Part shown: positions 41,980-50,673 of the stretch, piece by piece
Layout of the letters: each line of letters opens with the position of its first letter
Numbering within the stretch: the first letter of the stretch is position 1
Origin: an uncultured Christensenellaceae bacterium
GTDB taxonomy: Bacteria; Bacillota; Clostridia; Christensenellales; Borkfalkiaceae
Length of the DNA: 64,000 bases
Direction of reading: 5' to 3'
Assembly (NCBI GenBank): GCA_910586655.1
Contig: CAJUIR010000003.1
Location: 1-64,000, forward strand
Made by a program: the position numbers and the translations under genes
Notes under the pieces: generated by a model
Databases searched by the model: none
Seen by the model: the letters and a program-made list of their open reading frames with translations, nothing else
What the model was told of the DNA's origin: nothing

Positions 41980-43044
41980 ATGTCAAGATTTTACAGGAGC
42001 GTGCTCGACCACGTCCCCACGGCGGCGATCGTTGTGGATAAAAATTTCAAAGTTCGTTACACCAACCGCGCGTTCCGCGCGTACTTTCGCGCGCAGAAAG
42101 AAAAAGGGGAATTTCGCGACGTCATCTCCTGCGGCGAACATACCGTGAAAAAATGCGGAGACGGCGTGAAATGCGGGTTCTGTCCTATGCGCTCGGTGTT
42201 TCTCGACGCGGCGGAAAACGGAGGCAATGCTTTCCGGAAACTGGTGCTGCGCGGAGATAAGGACGACTGCGCGTTCCGCATCAAAGTTCAACCCATGGGA
42301 AAATATTATCTGGGCATCATGGATAACGCATACGAAACGGAAATCGCAAGAGAAATGTACTCCGCGCAGGATATCCAGCAGCGGCTTTTGCCGCCTGCCA
42401 ACAATCGCGGCGGAACTCCTTATTCTTTTATGTACATTCCCTGCCGCGAGATCGGCGGCGATCTGCCCGACGTGTACGAAGTCAACGGCGAAACGATGGG
42501 GCTCATCGCCGACGTTTCGGGAAAAGGAATTTCCGCGGGAATGCTGTCGGCATTCGTCAAAGCGGGATGGGATAGGAGCGAACCTTCGCCTGCGCGCGCT
42601 GTGATCGGACTGAATTCCAAATTTCAGGAACTCAATCTCGACGAGCGTTCTTACGTGACCGCTGCGGCGGTGAGGATCGACAAAAGCCGCCGTGAAATCT
42701 GTTACAGCGTTGCGGGACACAACGCGCCCTTATTGTTGAAGGGCGAGGAGGGTATCGACGAGATCGTGATGAATTCTCCGCCCGTGTCGACTTGGATCCC
42801 CGATTTCCGTTACGAAGACCGCGTGATCCCGTACGGCAAGGGAAATATTCTCGTCATGCTGACGGACGGCGTCACCGAGAGTAAAAATGCGAAAGGAGAG
42901 CAGTTTTCGCTTGAACGCGTGGAAGGGATTCTCGAGAAATCGGACAACGCCGAACATTTTATCGAACGGCTGAAAGCGGTATTGAAAGAATTTTGCGGAA
43001 CGTTTACCGACGATATTACCGCCGTTGCGTTCGATCTGCAATAA
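41980..43044 (+). CDS. PAS-domain PP2C (SpoIIE/RsbU-type) phosphatase
   Basis: 354 residues from ATG 41980; another ATG in frame at 41971 lies within the -10. Predicted cytoplasmic signalling phosphatase acting on anti-sigma antagonists or similar phosphoserine proteins. N-terminal PAS domain (about 1-110) with a cysteine set, ISCGEHTVKKCGDGVKCGFC, that could hold a metal or cluster. The SpoIIE domain follows: DIQQRLLPP, REIGGDLPDVYEV, IADVSGKGISAGML, LVMLTDGVTES, FTDDITAVAFD. The second Asp-Gly motif reads GGDLPD rather than the usual GGDYYD. The -10 ends 7 nt before this ATG, so the mRNA is probably leaderless. Confidence 0.88.
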   Translation: MSRFYRSVLDHVPTAAIVVDKNFKVRYTNRAFRAYFRAQKEKGEFRDVISCGEHTVKKCGDGVKCGFCPMRSVFLDAAENGGNAFRKLVLRGDKDDCAFRIKVQPMGKYYLGIMDNAYETEIAREMYSAQDIQQRLLPPANNRGGTPYSFMYIPCREIGGDLPDVYEVNGETMGLIADVSGKGISAGMLSAFVKAGWDRSEPSPARAVIGLNSKFQELNLDERSYVTAAAVRIDKSRREICYSVAGHNAPLLLKGEEGIDEIVMNSPPVSTWIPDFRYEDRVIPYGKGNILVMLTDGVTESKNAKGEQFSLERVEGILEKSDNAEHFIERLKAVLKEFCGTFTDDITAVAFDLQ

Positions 43045-43097
43045 AATATTACGGTTTCCATTGCGGACAACCGCGAACAATATAATTGAAAGAATGA

Positions 43098-43124
43098 AAA
43101 AAACCGCCGAACGGCGGTTTTTTT
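43098..43124. terminator. Bidirectional terminator
   Basis: AAAAAACCGCCGAACGGCGGTTTTTTT between the PP2C gene and a convergent small gene. Confidence 0.85.
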
Positions 43125-43141
43125 CATGTCTGATGGTTGCA

Positions 43142-43375
43142 TCAGGTCAAAATCAATTTCTTCTGAAGCAGGCAAGAGAACAAGTCGATCCAGCCGAGCA
43201 AAATACCGGTAGGAAGGATCGCAAAGATAAGTACAATAATCTGCAAGAATGCTTTTCCGTGAAGCGCAGCCGAACCGCGAACAAGAACTTCGGTGAACCA
43301 GTTTACGCCGGGAATCAAGAGCAGAATGATTTGTACCAATCTGGGCAAGGATTTGAAACTGCTGTTAATAGACAT
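43142..43375 (-). CDS. Small membrane protein, 77 residues
   Basis: AGGAGATTAGGCT precedes ATG 43375, a convincing start. Two hydrophobic helices are visible, about 12-32 and 43-65, with a Gly/Pro-containing turn (VRGSAALHGKAF) between them and a Lys-rich end. It is predicted to sit in the cytoplasmic membrane. No family recognised. It stands alone between two terminators or AT-rich gaps. Confidence 0.7.
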   Translation of the reverse strand: MSINSSFKSLPRLVQIILLLIPGVNWFTEVLVRGSAALHGKAFLQIIVLIFAILPTGILLGWIDLFSCLLQKKLILT

Positions 43376-43452
43376 AGCCTAATCTCCTTTTTTTATTCTA
43401 TTTATATTCTACAACCTTCGCGCAGAATTGTCAATAGTTTCATAAAAAATTT

Positions 43453-43986
43453 TCAAATATATTCCGTGCGGAAGACGTCGCCCGTTTCCGCGTTTTTCCA
43501 TGTCAGCGTACCCTCTTCCAGAACGAGATAGGAGTGCGGCGAATTTTCTTTCGGAATGGAAACAGAACCGCAGTTGACGTAGAGGTAACCTTCGCGTTTT
43601 TCGAATGCGGGAACGTGAAAATGTCCGTTGATCAGAATATCGCCGTCATTCAAACGTGCGGGCGATTTGTGTCCGTGCGCAAGCACCGCCGTTCCGTGCG
43701 GAAGAGCGATCATCCCGAAGTCCGCTTGCAGCGGAAAGTCCAGTACCATTTGGTCCACTTCGCTGTCGCAGTTGCCGCGCACACAGATAATATATGCTTT
43801 CAGTTCGTTTAAAATGCCCGCTGTTTGTAACGTATCGTATTCCGGCGGCAGGGGATTGCGTGCGCCGTGATAGAGTAAGTCTCCCAACAAAATCAGTTTT
43901 TCTGCCTTTTCTTCTTGGAAACGCTGTTTTAAAAGGCGGCAATATTTTGCAGATCCGTGAATGTCGGACGCGATCACGTATTTCAT
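43453..43986 (-). CDS. yfcE: YfcE/MJ0936-type metallophosphoesterase
   Basis: 177 residues; predicted cytoplasmic phosphodiesterase with a two-metal centre. The calcineurin-like motifs are complete: ASDIHGS, LILLGDLLYHG, VRGNCDSE, LAHGHK and INGHFHVP. Natural substrate not evident. ATG 43986 overlaps the HAD phosphatase stop (ATGA). It ends a leftward cluster of dehydrogenase, cardiolipin synthase and HAD phosphatase. Confidence 0.92.
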   Translation of the reverse strand: MKYVIASDIHGSAKYCRLLKQRFQEEKAEKLILLGDLLYHGARNPLPPEYDTLQTAGILNELKAYIICVRGNCDSEVDQMVLDFPLQADFGMIALPHGTAVLAHGHKSPARLNDGDILINGHFHVPAFEKREGYLYVNCGSVSIPKENSPHSYLVLEEGTLTWKNAETGDVFRTEYI

Positions 43987-44786
43987 AATGAGAACTCCTT
44001 AATGATTTCTTTTATTTTCCAAACGACGCCGCCCTGCGTGTTCGCGGGTACGGTGTTCTTAAAAATTTGTTTCAGCGCAGGATACGCGTTTTCGGTGATG
44101 TAAGCGGTGCCGCATTCGCTCAGCATTTCCAAGTCGTTCATATGATCGCCGAACGCGATACATTCGTCTTTGTTCAGTCCGAACGTTTTCTGAACGTGTC
44201 GGACGGCGTTTCCCTTGTCGGAATCGGGCGAAGAGATATCGCACCAGTGCCGTCCCGAAAGAATGGTGCGCAGCGCAGGCAGGCGCTCGGGTAGAAAGCG
44301 GATGCAATGTTCCGCCGCGCCGAGGTCGTCGAACACGGAAATTTTGCAAATTTCCTCTTTTCCGATGACGTCTTCCAGCCGTTCGACCAACGCGCAGTTT
44401 GTATATGCTTCGGTTGCCAGACGGTAAAAAGGTTGGGCGGTGTTTTCTATGTACGCAGACTGCGCGCCGCACAGCATGGGATAGAGGTGCGGTACGGCGC
44501 GGATTTCGTCAAGCGCACGTTTCAGTTTGTTTTCGGGAACAGAACGGATGAGAAGCGTTTTCTCCCGATATTTGACGAGCGATCCGTTTTCGCAGATAAA
44601 CACCGTTTTATCCTTTACCGGCGCAAATAATTTTACGAGGTTCGCGTACTGCCTGCCGCTGGCGGGGGCAAACAGAATTCCCATCTCGTCGAGTTTTTCC
44701 ACGACGGAGAAAATTTCATCCGGAAGTTTTCGGTCGTTGTCCAGAAGCGTTCCGTCCAAATCGGTTGCGATCAATTTTATCATCAT
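43983..44786 (-). CDS. Cof-type HAD-superfamily phosphatase
   Basis: 267 residues from ATG 44786 (GGGGAAAT upstream; a second ATG follows directly). Haloacid-dehalogenase fold enzyme acting on small phosphorylated metabolites. Motif I is LIATDLDGTLLDNDRK, motif II lies in FAPASGRQY, and the C-terminal motifs are SPDSDKGNAVRH and CIAFGDHMNDLEML. The Cof-type cap lies between. Substrate unknown. 20 nt after the cardiolipin synthase. Confidence 0.88.
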   Translation of the reverse strand: MMIKLIATDLDGTLLDNDRKLPDEIFSVVEKLDEMGILFAPASGRQYANLVKLFAPVKDKTVFICENGSLVKYREKTLLIRSVPENKLKRALDEIRAVPHLYPMLCGAQSAYIENTAQPFYRLATEAYTNCALVERLEDVIGKEEICKISVFDDLGAAEHCIRFLPERLPALRTILSGRHWCDISSPDSDKGNAVRHVQKTFGLNKDECIAFGDHMNDLEMLSECGTAYITENAYPALKQIFKNTVPANTQGGVVWKIKEIIKEFSL

Positions 44787-44806
44787 ATTTCCCCGCGCCG
44801 CAAAAT

Positions 44807-46234
44807 TCAGATCAACGGCGCAAACAGACGGAGCAGCGCGCTCAGTCCGTGCTCGAAGGGCGACGCGTTCTTTACAGGCGTGCCTGCTTCCCATGCCGAA
44901 AGAAAATCCCGTTTCAGGCTTTCCGCCAAATTTTCATCTTCCGCGTACAATCCGCATTCGGCTTGCAGATATAGGCTTCGGAAATCGAGATTGTATGTGG
45001 AAACGAAGCAGTGTTTTCCATCGGCAACAACGCTTTTTGCGTGCAGAAATCCCGCGGTGTACTCCCGAATCTGCACTCCCGAATCGATCAGTTCCCGCGC
45101 GTACGATCTGGTGATTTCAAACGTCATCTTTTTATCGGGTATGTGGGGGATCATGATCCGTACGTCTTTCCCCGCGATTGCAGCGGACGACAGGGCGGCG
45201 ATCAGTCCCGCGTCGGGCGCAAGATAGGGCGTGTTGAGATAGACGTAATCTTCCGCCGCGGAAACGAGCGAACACAGTGCGCTGAGTCCTGCGCGGTGCA
45301 TGCTGTCGGCGGCGCGGTCGGCGATCACGGCGCAGGGAATTTCGCCTTCATTCTCTGTGATTTCGGGAACCTTGCAGTCTTTCATTTCTTCGGCGATCAG
45401 TTTTGCAAATTCCGCGGCGGGCGCGCCCGTCACGCGCACAGCAGTATCTTTCCAGTGTCCGAAACGGATGGTTTCGCCGATATATTCGTCCGCAAGATTG
45501 ATCCCGCCCGTGTAGGCGATTTCGCCGTCTATCACGGCGATCTTACGGTGGTTGCGCCGGTTGGCCGCGCGAGACGGAAATCGGATCCGACGCAGGGCGT
45601 ATGCTTTCACGCCCAGTTTTGCCTGTTCCCGTTCAAAGTGTTTGGGAAGCGTAAACGCGCACCCGAAATCGTCGTACAGGATTCTCACGTCCAGTCCTTC
45701 TTTTGCCTTTCGTTCGAGCAAAGGCGAAAGGGCATGAAAAAACGCGCCGTGCGCGACGATGTAGTATTCGAGCCAAATCATTTTTTTTGCATTCGAGATG
45801 TCGGGGAGCATCCGTTCGTACATCTCGCGTCCCACGGGAAAATACTCCACGGTCCGTGCGAGGCACGGCTTCAAATCGCAAAGATGCTCGGAAATCGATT
45901 GCATCCGTCCGCGTATGCCGACGTCTGTTTCCGCATGCGCCGAAAACTTGGTTTTCAAAGGCGACTTTCTGCGCCAGCAAAGCGCAAGGATCGCGCCCGT
46001 CCAAGGCAAAAATACGATGAGCACCACTTTGGGAAGTTTAAATTCGGGCTGTTCCCGCGAACAAACGATGATCAAAGCGGCGACAAGAGAAAAAATGCGC
46101 TCTGCAAGCGCAACGGGAGCGAGCGCGCGGGGAAGCCAGAGTGCAATAGCGCAGATGCCGAGTACGCTGAGAACAAACAAGAGCGCACAGGGAAATAGTC
46201 TCCCGCCAAAAAAATATCGAAGTTTACGCATCAT
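44807..46234 (-). CDS. cls: Cardiolipin synthase (phospholipase D type)
   Basis: 475 residues; joins two phosphatidylglycerols into cardiolipin at the membrane. Two N-terminal helices (about 12-60) and a third near 70-88 precede two HKD motifs: NHRKIAVIDG near 225 and LHAKSVVADG near 395. Linking segments IWLEYYIVAHG and VYLNTPYLAPD are typical. No clear Shine-Dalgarno precedes ATG 46234, which lies 26 nt after the dehydrogenase. With a plasmalogen-processing gene elsewhere in the window, this is the other lipid gene. Confidence 0.92.
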   Translation of the reverse strand: MMRKLRYFFGGRLFPCALLFVLSVLGICAIALWLPRALAPVALAERIFSLVAALIIVCSREQPEFKLPKVVLIVFLPWTGAILALCWRRKSPLKTKFSAHAETDVGIRGRMQSISEHLCDLKPCLARTVEYFPVGREMYERMLPDISNAKKMIWLEYYIVAHGAFFHALSPLLERKAKEGLDVRILYDDFGCAFTLPKHFEREQAKLGVKAYALRRIRFPSRAANRRNHRKIAVIDGEIAYTGGINLADEYIGETIRFGHWKDTAVRVTGAPAAEFAKLIAEEMKDCKVPEITENEGEIPCAVIADRAADSMHRAGLSALCSLVSAAEDYVYLNTPYLAPDAGLIAALSSAAIAGKDVRIMIPHIPDKKMTFEITRSYARELIDSGVQIREYTAGFLHAKSVVADGKHCFVSTYNLDFRSLYLQAECGLYAEDENLAESLKRDFLSAWEAGTPVKNASPFEHGLSALLRLFAPLI

Positions 46235-46260
46235 GTATCAAAGCGGGAGTTGTTATGAAT

Positions 46261-47268
46261 TTACAGCATTTTTATATAGATATAGTCTTTTTCTTCCTCT
46301 TCCGCATAAGTAACATAGGAGGAATAAAATTCGGTCAGAGTATCGGGTTCCACGGGTTTCGCTTTCACCTGTTGCATATTTACGGCTTTGTTCGCCGTCA
46401 GGTTGATCGCCATTTCCAGATTGTCTACGTATTCCGAAAGGCAGTGAACGGTCAGTTGTTTGCGGATCGCTTCCCCGACGTCGAGATTGATCCCGCGGGA
46501 AGAAAATCCGCCGATGACGACGTTTGCTTCCCGTGCGCATACCTGAAAGGCAACGGAGGGTTCCACGTCTTTTGCGTCCGTTACGAACACGGCGCCGTCC
46601 GCAAGCCTGCCGCCCGTCAGTACGCCGACGTTTTCGAGGAAATTCCCCTCGGTGTTCTGCGTATAATAAATTCCCGATGCGTTTGCGAAATTCAAACGGT
46701 TTTGATTTGCGTCGATCAGAATGGGCGCCGCCTGCTGATAGATGAGCAGTTGGCAGATGATGATGCCCAATCCGCTTGCGCCGACAACGGCAATGTGCTG
46801 TCCCTTTTTTACTTCGAGGCTGTCTACTACCGCTTTTGCGAGCGCAACGTGGTGAAGAAGAAGCGCGTCTTCGTCGGAAACCGAATCGGGAAGGGGCGTC
46901 ATTTCGTCGGGCGAGAGAAGAACGAGATCTCTCAGAAATCCGTCGCGCGTCTGTCCGCATACGTCGAAGTCGCTTTCGGAAAAATCCTTTTTCGCCGAAC
47001 CGCTGTCTTCCGCCGGAAGATAGGTGTGAAGCAAAACACGCGTTCCTTTGGGATAGTCGTCGGAATAATCTTCCGCTACGATCCCCACGGCGAAACGCCC
47101 GGGAACGACGGGATATTTGATTTTGAACTGTCCGCGGAAGAGCGCGCCGTCCTGACTGCAAAGCAGGACTTTGGTGACGCGTACTTTGATTTTTTCTTCC
47201 GAAGCCGCGGGAACCGGTTCTTCGAATCGTTCGATTTTATTTGCGGCGGTGAGTTTCCAAACGTTCAT
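46261..47268 (-). CDS. Medium-chain dehydrogenase/reductase family protein
   Basis: 335 residues with a GroES-like N-terminal fold and a Rossmann domain (HIAVVGASGLGIIICQLL near 155-172). It aligns with alcohol or sorbitol dehydrogenases: the first cysteine is kept (LLCSQDGALFRG). The GHE motif that supplies zinc ligands is replaced by GRFAVG, so catalytic zinc binding looks lost. Cofactor and substrate are unknown. AGGAGG lies before ATG 47268. It has its own promoter and heads the leftward cluster. Confidence 0.75.
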   Translation of the reverse strand: MNVWKLTAANKIERFEEPVPAASEEKIKVRVTKVLLCSQDGALFRGQFKIKYPVVPGRFAVGIVAEDYSDDYPKGTRVLLHTYLPAEDSGSAKKDFSESDFDVCGQTRDGFLRDLVLLSPDEMTPLPDSVSDEDALLLHHVALAKAVVDSLEVKKGQHIAVVGASGLGIIICQLLIYQQAAPILIDANQNRLNFANASGIYYTQNTEGNFLENVGVLTGGRLADGAVFVTDAKDVEPSVAFQVCAREANVVIGGFSSRGINLDVGEAIRKQLTVHCLSEYVDNLEMAINLTANKAVNMQQVKAKPVEPDTLTEFYSSYVTYAEEEEKDYIYIKML

Positions 47269-47303
47269 ACGTCCTCCTCGTATTTTTCCGCATTTGCAGG
47301 GGT

Positions 47304-47332
47304 ATTATACAGCATGGCAACCGTTTTGGCAA
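47304..47332 (-). promoter_or_regulatory. Promoter of the dehydrogenase cluster
   Basis: On the minus strand, TTGCCA (47332..47327), 17 bp, TATAAT (47309..47304). Confidence 0.7.
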
Positions 47333-47419
47333 GCATTTGTGCGGAAAATCGGAATTTTTGCGCTTTCGGAAAAACAGGGCGGATACGGGGAAGTTTTTTT
47401 GTTTCGCTTTGAAAATCAG

Positions 47420-47448
47420 TTGACGAAAGGGGAAATTGCGGATATAAT
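47420..47448 (+). promoter_or_regulatory. Promoter of rpmE
   Basis: TTGACG (47420-47425), 17 bp, TATAAT (47443-47448). Confidence 0.75.
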
Positions 47449-47487
47449 AGAGATGCAATTTGAATTACCGAGCGAGGTGAACGAACA

Positions 47488-47691
47488 ATGAAAGCGGATA
47501 TTCATCCCAAATACCACGAAGTGACGGTCGTATGCGCCTGCGGCGAAACCTTTAAACTGGGTTCGACGAAGGACACCGAAATCATGAAAGTGGATATTTG
47601 CAGCAAGTGCCATCCTTTCTTTACGGGTCGGCAGAAACTGGTCGATACCGGCGGACGTGTAGATAAGTTCAAGAAAAGATACGGTATCTAA
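47488..47691 (+). CDS. rpmE: Ribosomal protein L31, zinc form
   Basis: 67 residues; large-subunit protein of the central protuberance bridge. Sequence MKADIHPKYHEVTVVCACG is canonical. Cysteines in CACGE and CSKCHPF give the four-Cys zinc-binding (C+) type. GAGGTG lies 9 nt before ATG 47488. It heads the rpmE, yqhQ-prmC, prfA group common in Clostridia. Confidence 0.97.
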   Translation: MKADIHPKYHEVTVVCACGETFKLGSTKDTEIMKVDICSKCHPFFTGRQKLVDTGGRVDKFKKRYGI

Positions 47692-47699
47692 AAACATTC

Positions 47700-47724
47700 A
47701 GCCTCCGAAAGAGGCTGTTTTGTT
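47700..47724 (+). terminator. Terminator or attenuator after rpmE
   Basis: AGCCTC-CGAAA-GAGGCT followed by GTTTTGTT. It sits between rpmE and the fusion gene, so some read-through probably feeds the downstream genes. Confidence 0.65.
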
Positions 47725-47747
47725 ATTTCATTCGGCAAGGTTGGAAT

Positions 47748-49580
47748 ATGAAAAAGACCAATCGTACTTATATCGGCGGGCAAGCGGTGATCCAAGGCGT
47801 CATGATGCGCGGAAAGAGCGGCATGGCGACGGTTGTCCGCGACGATAACGGAGAACTTCATATGGAAGCGAAGCGCATCAAATCGCCTGAAAAGCGGAAA
47901 AAGTGGATGCGCATTCCTTTCGTGCGCGGCGTGATCAGTTTCGCGCTCTCGCTTGTCGAGGGAATGAGAGCGCTGATGCGCAGTTCCGAAGTCGCGATCA
48001 GCGACGACGAAGAACCTTCCAAACTTTCGAAGTGGATGGCGGAGAAGTGGAAGGTCAGCCTCGGCGACGTGATAACGGGGATAGTGACATTCCTCGGCGC
48101 GGTGCTTGCCGTCGTACTCTTTATTTATCTGCCCCATTTGTTTACGAGTCTGATTTCCGATGCCGCGCCCGTGATCGGCAAACAGGAAAGTATCTATTAT
48201 AATTTGATCGAGGGCGGATTCCGTCTCGTCGTATTCATCGTCTATATCGCGCTGACGCTGCTATTACCGTCGATGCGCGAAACGTACCGCTATCACGGCG
48301 CGGAACATAAAACGATCAACTGTTACGAATACGGCAAAGACCTTACCGTTGAAAACGTAAAAAAATGTTCCCGTCTGCACGATCGCTGCGGAACGACGTT
48401 TATCTTCGTCGTCCTCATTATTTCCATTCTTGTGTTCGCGCTTGTCGGTTGGCTGATCATGGGCGTTGCCGGAATGAGTACGGGCAGCGCGACGGCGGAC
48501 AAAGCAATCTTGTTTTTGATCAAACTTTGTACGTTACCCGTGATCGCAGGGCTTTCGTATGAAATTTTAAAAATACTCGCGCGGTTCCAGTCCCCCGTTT
48601 TATTGCCGTTTAAGGCGCCGGGGTATCTGCTGCAAAAACTGACCACGCGCGAACCCAGCAACGAAATGATCGAATGCGCGATCATGGCGTTTGAAAAGAC
48701 GCTCGACATGGACGAAAATCCCGATTCTCCCGAAAAGATCTTTGCGACGGAGACCAAACTTTCCAAACTTCTGGAAATGATGACCAAGACGTTTGCGGAA
48801 AAAGAGATCGACGAATCGGACGCGGAATGGATTTTAAGTCTTACGCTCGGCATTCCCAGAAGTTCGCTTGCGGAGGAGCGGGTGGTTTCCCGTGCCGAAT
48901 GCGCGAAGATCCTCGAAATCTATGAAGAACGTTTAACGGGCAGACCGCTCTGGTACATTATCGGAGACACCTCGTTTTACGGTTATACATTCAAAGTGGA
49001 CGAACGGGTACTCATTCCCCGTCCCGAAACGGAAGTGCTGGTACGGCAGGCGGTTTCTTCGCTGCATACGGGCGACGCGATGCTCGATTTATGCACGGGC
49101 AGCGGCGCGGTAGCGGTTTCCGTTGCCTGCTCGGTGGCAAAAGATAAACGCGTAAGCATCACGGCGGCGGATATTTCCGAAGATGCGCTTGCGGTCGCGC
49201 AGGAAAATGCTTGGAAAAATTCGGCGAACGTGAATTTCGTTAAATCCGATCTGTTTGAAAATATTCACGGCAGATTCAATCTCATTACCGCCAACCCGCC
49301 CTACGTTAAGAGCAGCGAAATCGCAACGCTGCCGCAGGACGTACGCGAGTTCGAGCCGCATATCGCGCTCGACGGCGGCGTAGACGGTTTGGATTTTTAC
49401 CGTCGGATTGCAGAAAAAATCAACCGTTATCTCGTCCGCGGCGGAATGTGTATTCTCGAAGTGGGCGAAGATCAGGCGCAGGAAGTCATCAAGATATTCC
49501 AATCGCTTTCCCGCTGCGATTTCGCGATGGTCGTAAAAGATTTTTCGGGCGTGGAACGCGTCGTGAAGATCGGGTTCTGA
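47748..49580 (+). CDS. prmC: YqhQ (DUF1385) - PrmC fusion: membrane protein plus release-factor methyltransferase
   Basis: 610 residues in one frame. Residues 1-315 are a DUF1385/YqhQ membrane protein: YIGGQAVIQGVMMRG start, helices near 110-130 and 150-175, RYHGAEHKTINCYE and HDRCGTTFIF. Residues 330-610 are PrmC, which methylates the Gln of the GGQ motif in release factors: VLIPRPETEVLV, SAM site LDLCTGSGAVAVS and catalytic NPPYV. These two genes are usually neighbours; here they are fused without a stop. prfA, the substrate gene, starts 2 nt after the stop. The fusion would place PrmC at the membrane. Confidence 0.92.
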   Translation: MKKTNRTYIGGQAVIQGVMMRGKSGMATVVRDDNGELHMEAKRIKSPEKRKKWMRIPFVRGVISFALSLVEGMRALMRSSEVAISDDEEPSKLSKWMAEKWKVSLGDVITGIVTFLGAVLAVVLFIYLPHLFTSLISDAAPVIGKQESIYYNLIEGGFRLVVFIVYIALTLLLPSMRETYRYHGAEHKTINCYEYGKDLTVENVKKCSRLHDRCGTTFIFVVLIISILVFALVGWLIMGVAGMSTGSATADKAILFLIKLCTLPVIAGLSYEILKILARFQSPVLLPFKAPGYLLQKLTTREPSNEMIECAIMAFEKTLDMDENPDSPEKIFATETKLSKLLEMMTKTFAEKEIDESDAEWILSLTLGIPRSSLAEERVVSRAECAKILEIYEERLTGRPLWYIIGDTSFYGYTFKVDERVLIPRPETEVLVRQAVSSLHTGDAMLDLCTGSGAVAVSVACSVAKDKRVSITAADISEDALAVAQENAWKNSANVNFVKSDLFENIHGRFNLITANPPYVKSSEIATLPQDVREFEPHIALDGGVDGLDFYRRIAEKINRYLVRGGMCILEVGEDQAQEVIKIFQSLSRCDFAMVVKDFSGVERVVKIGF

Positions 49581-49581
49581 T

Positions 49582-50649
49582 ATGCTGAGCAAATTGCAGA
49601 CGATCGCCGCGAGATACGACGAACTGACCGAATTGCTCTCCCGCCCCGAAACGCTGTCCGATATGGAGGCGTGGACTAAATATAACAAAGAACGCGCCGA
49701 TTTGGAAGAGATCACGCAGGCGTATCAAGATTATTGTAAAACGCAAGCGGAAATGCAGGCTGCGTTTTCGGAAGCCGAGCGCGAACAGGGAGAAATGCGC
49801 GAACTGCTGTTAGAAGAAGGGTATTCCTTAAAAGAGCAGTTGACCGAAAAAGAGAACGCGCTTAAAATTCTGCTGCTTCCCAAAGACAAGAACGACGAAC
49901 GGAATTGCACGCTTGAGATCCGCGCGGGCGCGGGCGGAGAAGAAGCCGCGCTGTTTGCATATCAGTTGTACCGCATGTACATGGGATACTGCGAAAAGCA
50001 CCGTTTGCGGTGGGAGATCATCGATCTCAACGAAACGGAACTGGGCGGCATGAAGGAAGCCATCGTTTCCGTCGAGGGAAAGGGCGCGTACAAGAGGCTC
50101 AAATACGAGAGCGGCGTACACCGTGTTCAACGCGTTCCGGAAACGGAATCGCAGGGGAGGATTCATACTTCTACCGCAACCGTTGCGGTGCTTCCCGAAG
50201 CAGAGGACGTGGAAGTGGAGATCAAGGACGATGAGATCCGCGTCGATCTGTTCCGTTCTTCCGGCGCAGGCGGGCAGAAAGTCAATAAAACCGAGACGGC
50301 GATCCGCATTACGCATTTCCCGACAGGCATCGTCGTGACTTGTCAGGACGAGCGGAGCCAGTTGAAAAACAAAGAAAAAGCATTCCGTGTTTTGAGGACG
50401 CGGCTGTACGATTTTTATAACGGGAAAGCCAATTCCGAAGAAGCGCAGAACCGCAAAAGCATGGTGGGGACGGGCGACCGCAGCGAGAGGATCAGAACGT
50501 ACAATTTTCCGCAGAGCCGCATTACCGACCACCGCATCGGACTGAGCATCCATTCGATGGAATCGTTTTTATCGGGCGATCTCGACGAAATGATCGACGC
50601 ACTTGCCCGTGCGGATAACGAAGCGCGTCTTACGGCGCAGTCGGAATAA
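49582..50649 (+). CDS. prfA: Peptide chain release factor 1
   Basis: 355 residues; recognises UAA and UAG in the ribosomal A site and triggers peptide release. The catalytic GGQ loop is in FRSSGAGGQKVNKTETA near 230, and the anticodon-like PxT tripeptide region lies in RVQRVPETESQGRIHTS near 185. Helical N-terminal domain starts MLSKLQTIAARYDELTE. It follows the PrmC fusion by 1 nt, so both are co-translated. Confidence 0.97.
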   Translation: MLSKLQTIAARYDELTELLSRPETLSDMEAWTKYNKERADLEEITQAYQDYCKTQAEMQAAFSEAEREQGEMRELLLEEGYSLKEQLTEKENALKILLLPKDKNDERNCTLEIRAGAGGEEAALFAYQLYRMYMGYCEKHRLRWEIIDLNETELGGMKEAIVSVEGKGAYKRLKYESGVHRVQRVPETESQGRIHTSTATVAVLPEAEDVEVEIKDDEIRVDLFRSSGAGGQKVNKTETAIRITHFPTGIVVTCQDERSQLKNKEKAFRVLRTRLYDFYNGKANSEEAQNRKSMVGTGDRSERIRTYNFPQSRITDHRIGLSIHSMESFLSGDLDEMIDALARADNEARLTAQSE

Positions 50650-50673
50650 ATCAAGCCACATAAGAGGTTGTTT

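Noticed and set aside
45011..46198. 395-codon rightward ORF
   Set aside because: Antisense to cardiolipin synthase, whose two HKD motifs prove the other strand.
46255..47412. 385-codon rightward ORF with a GGGAG site
   Set aside because: Antisense to the dehydrogenase with a clear Rossmann motif; Phe/Arg-rich composition is typical of a reverse-strand frame. The GGGAG appears fortuitous.
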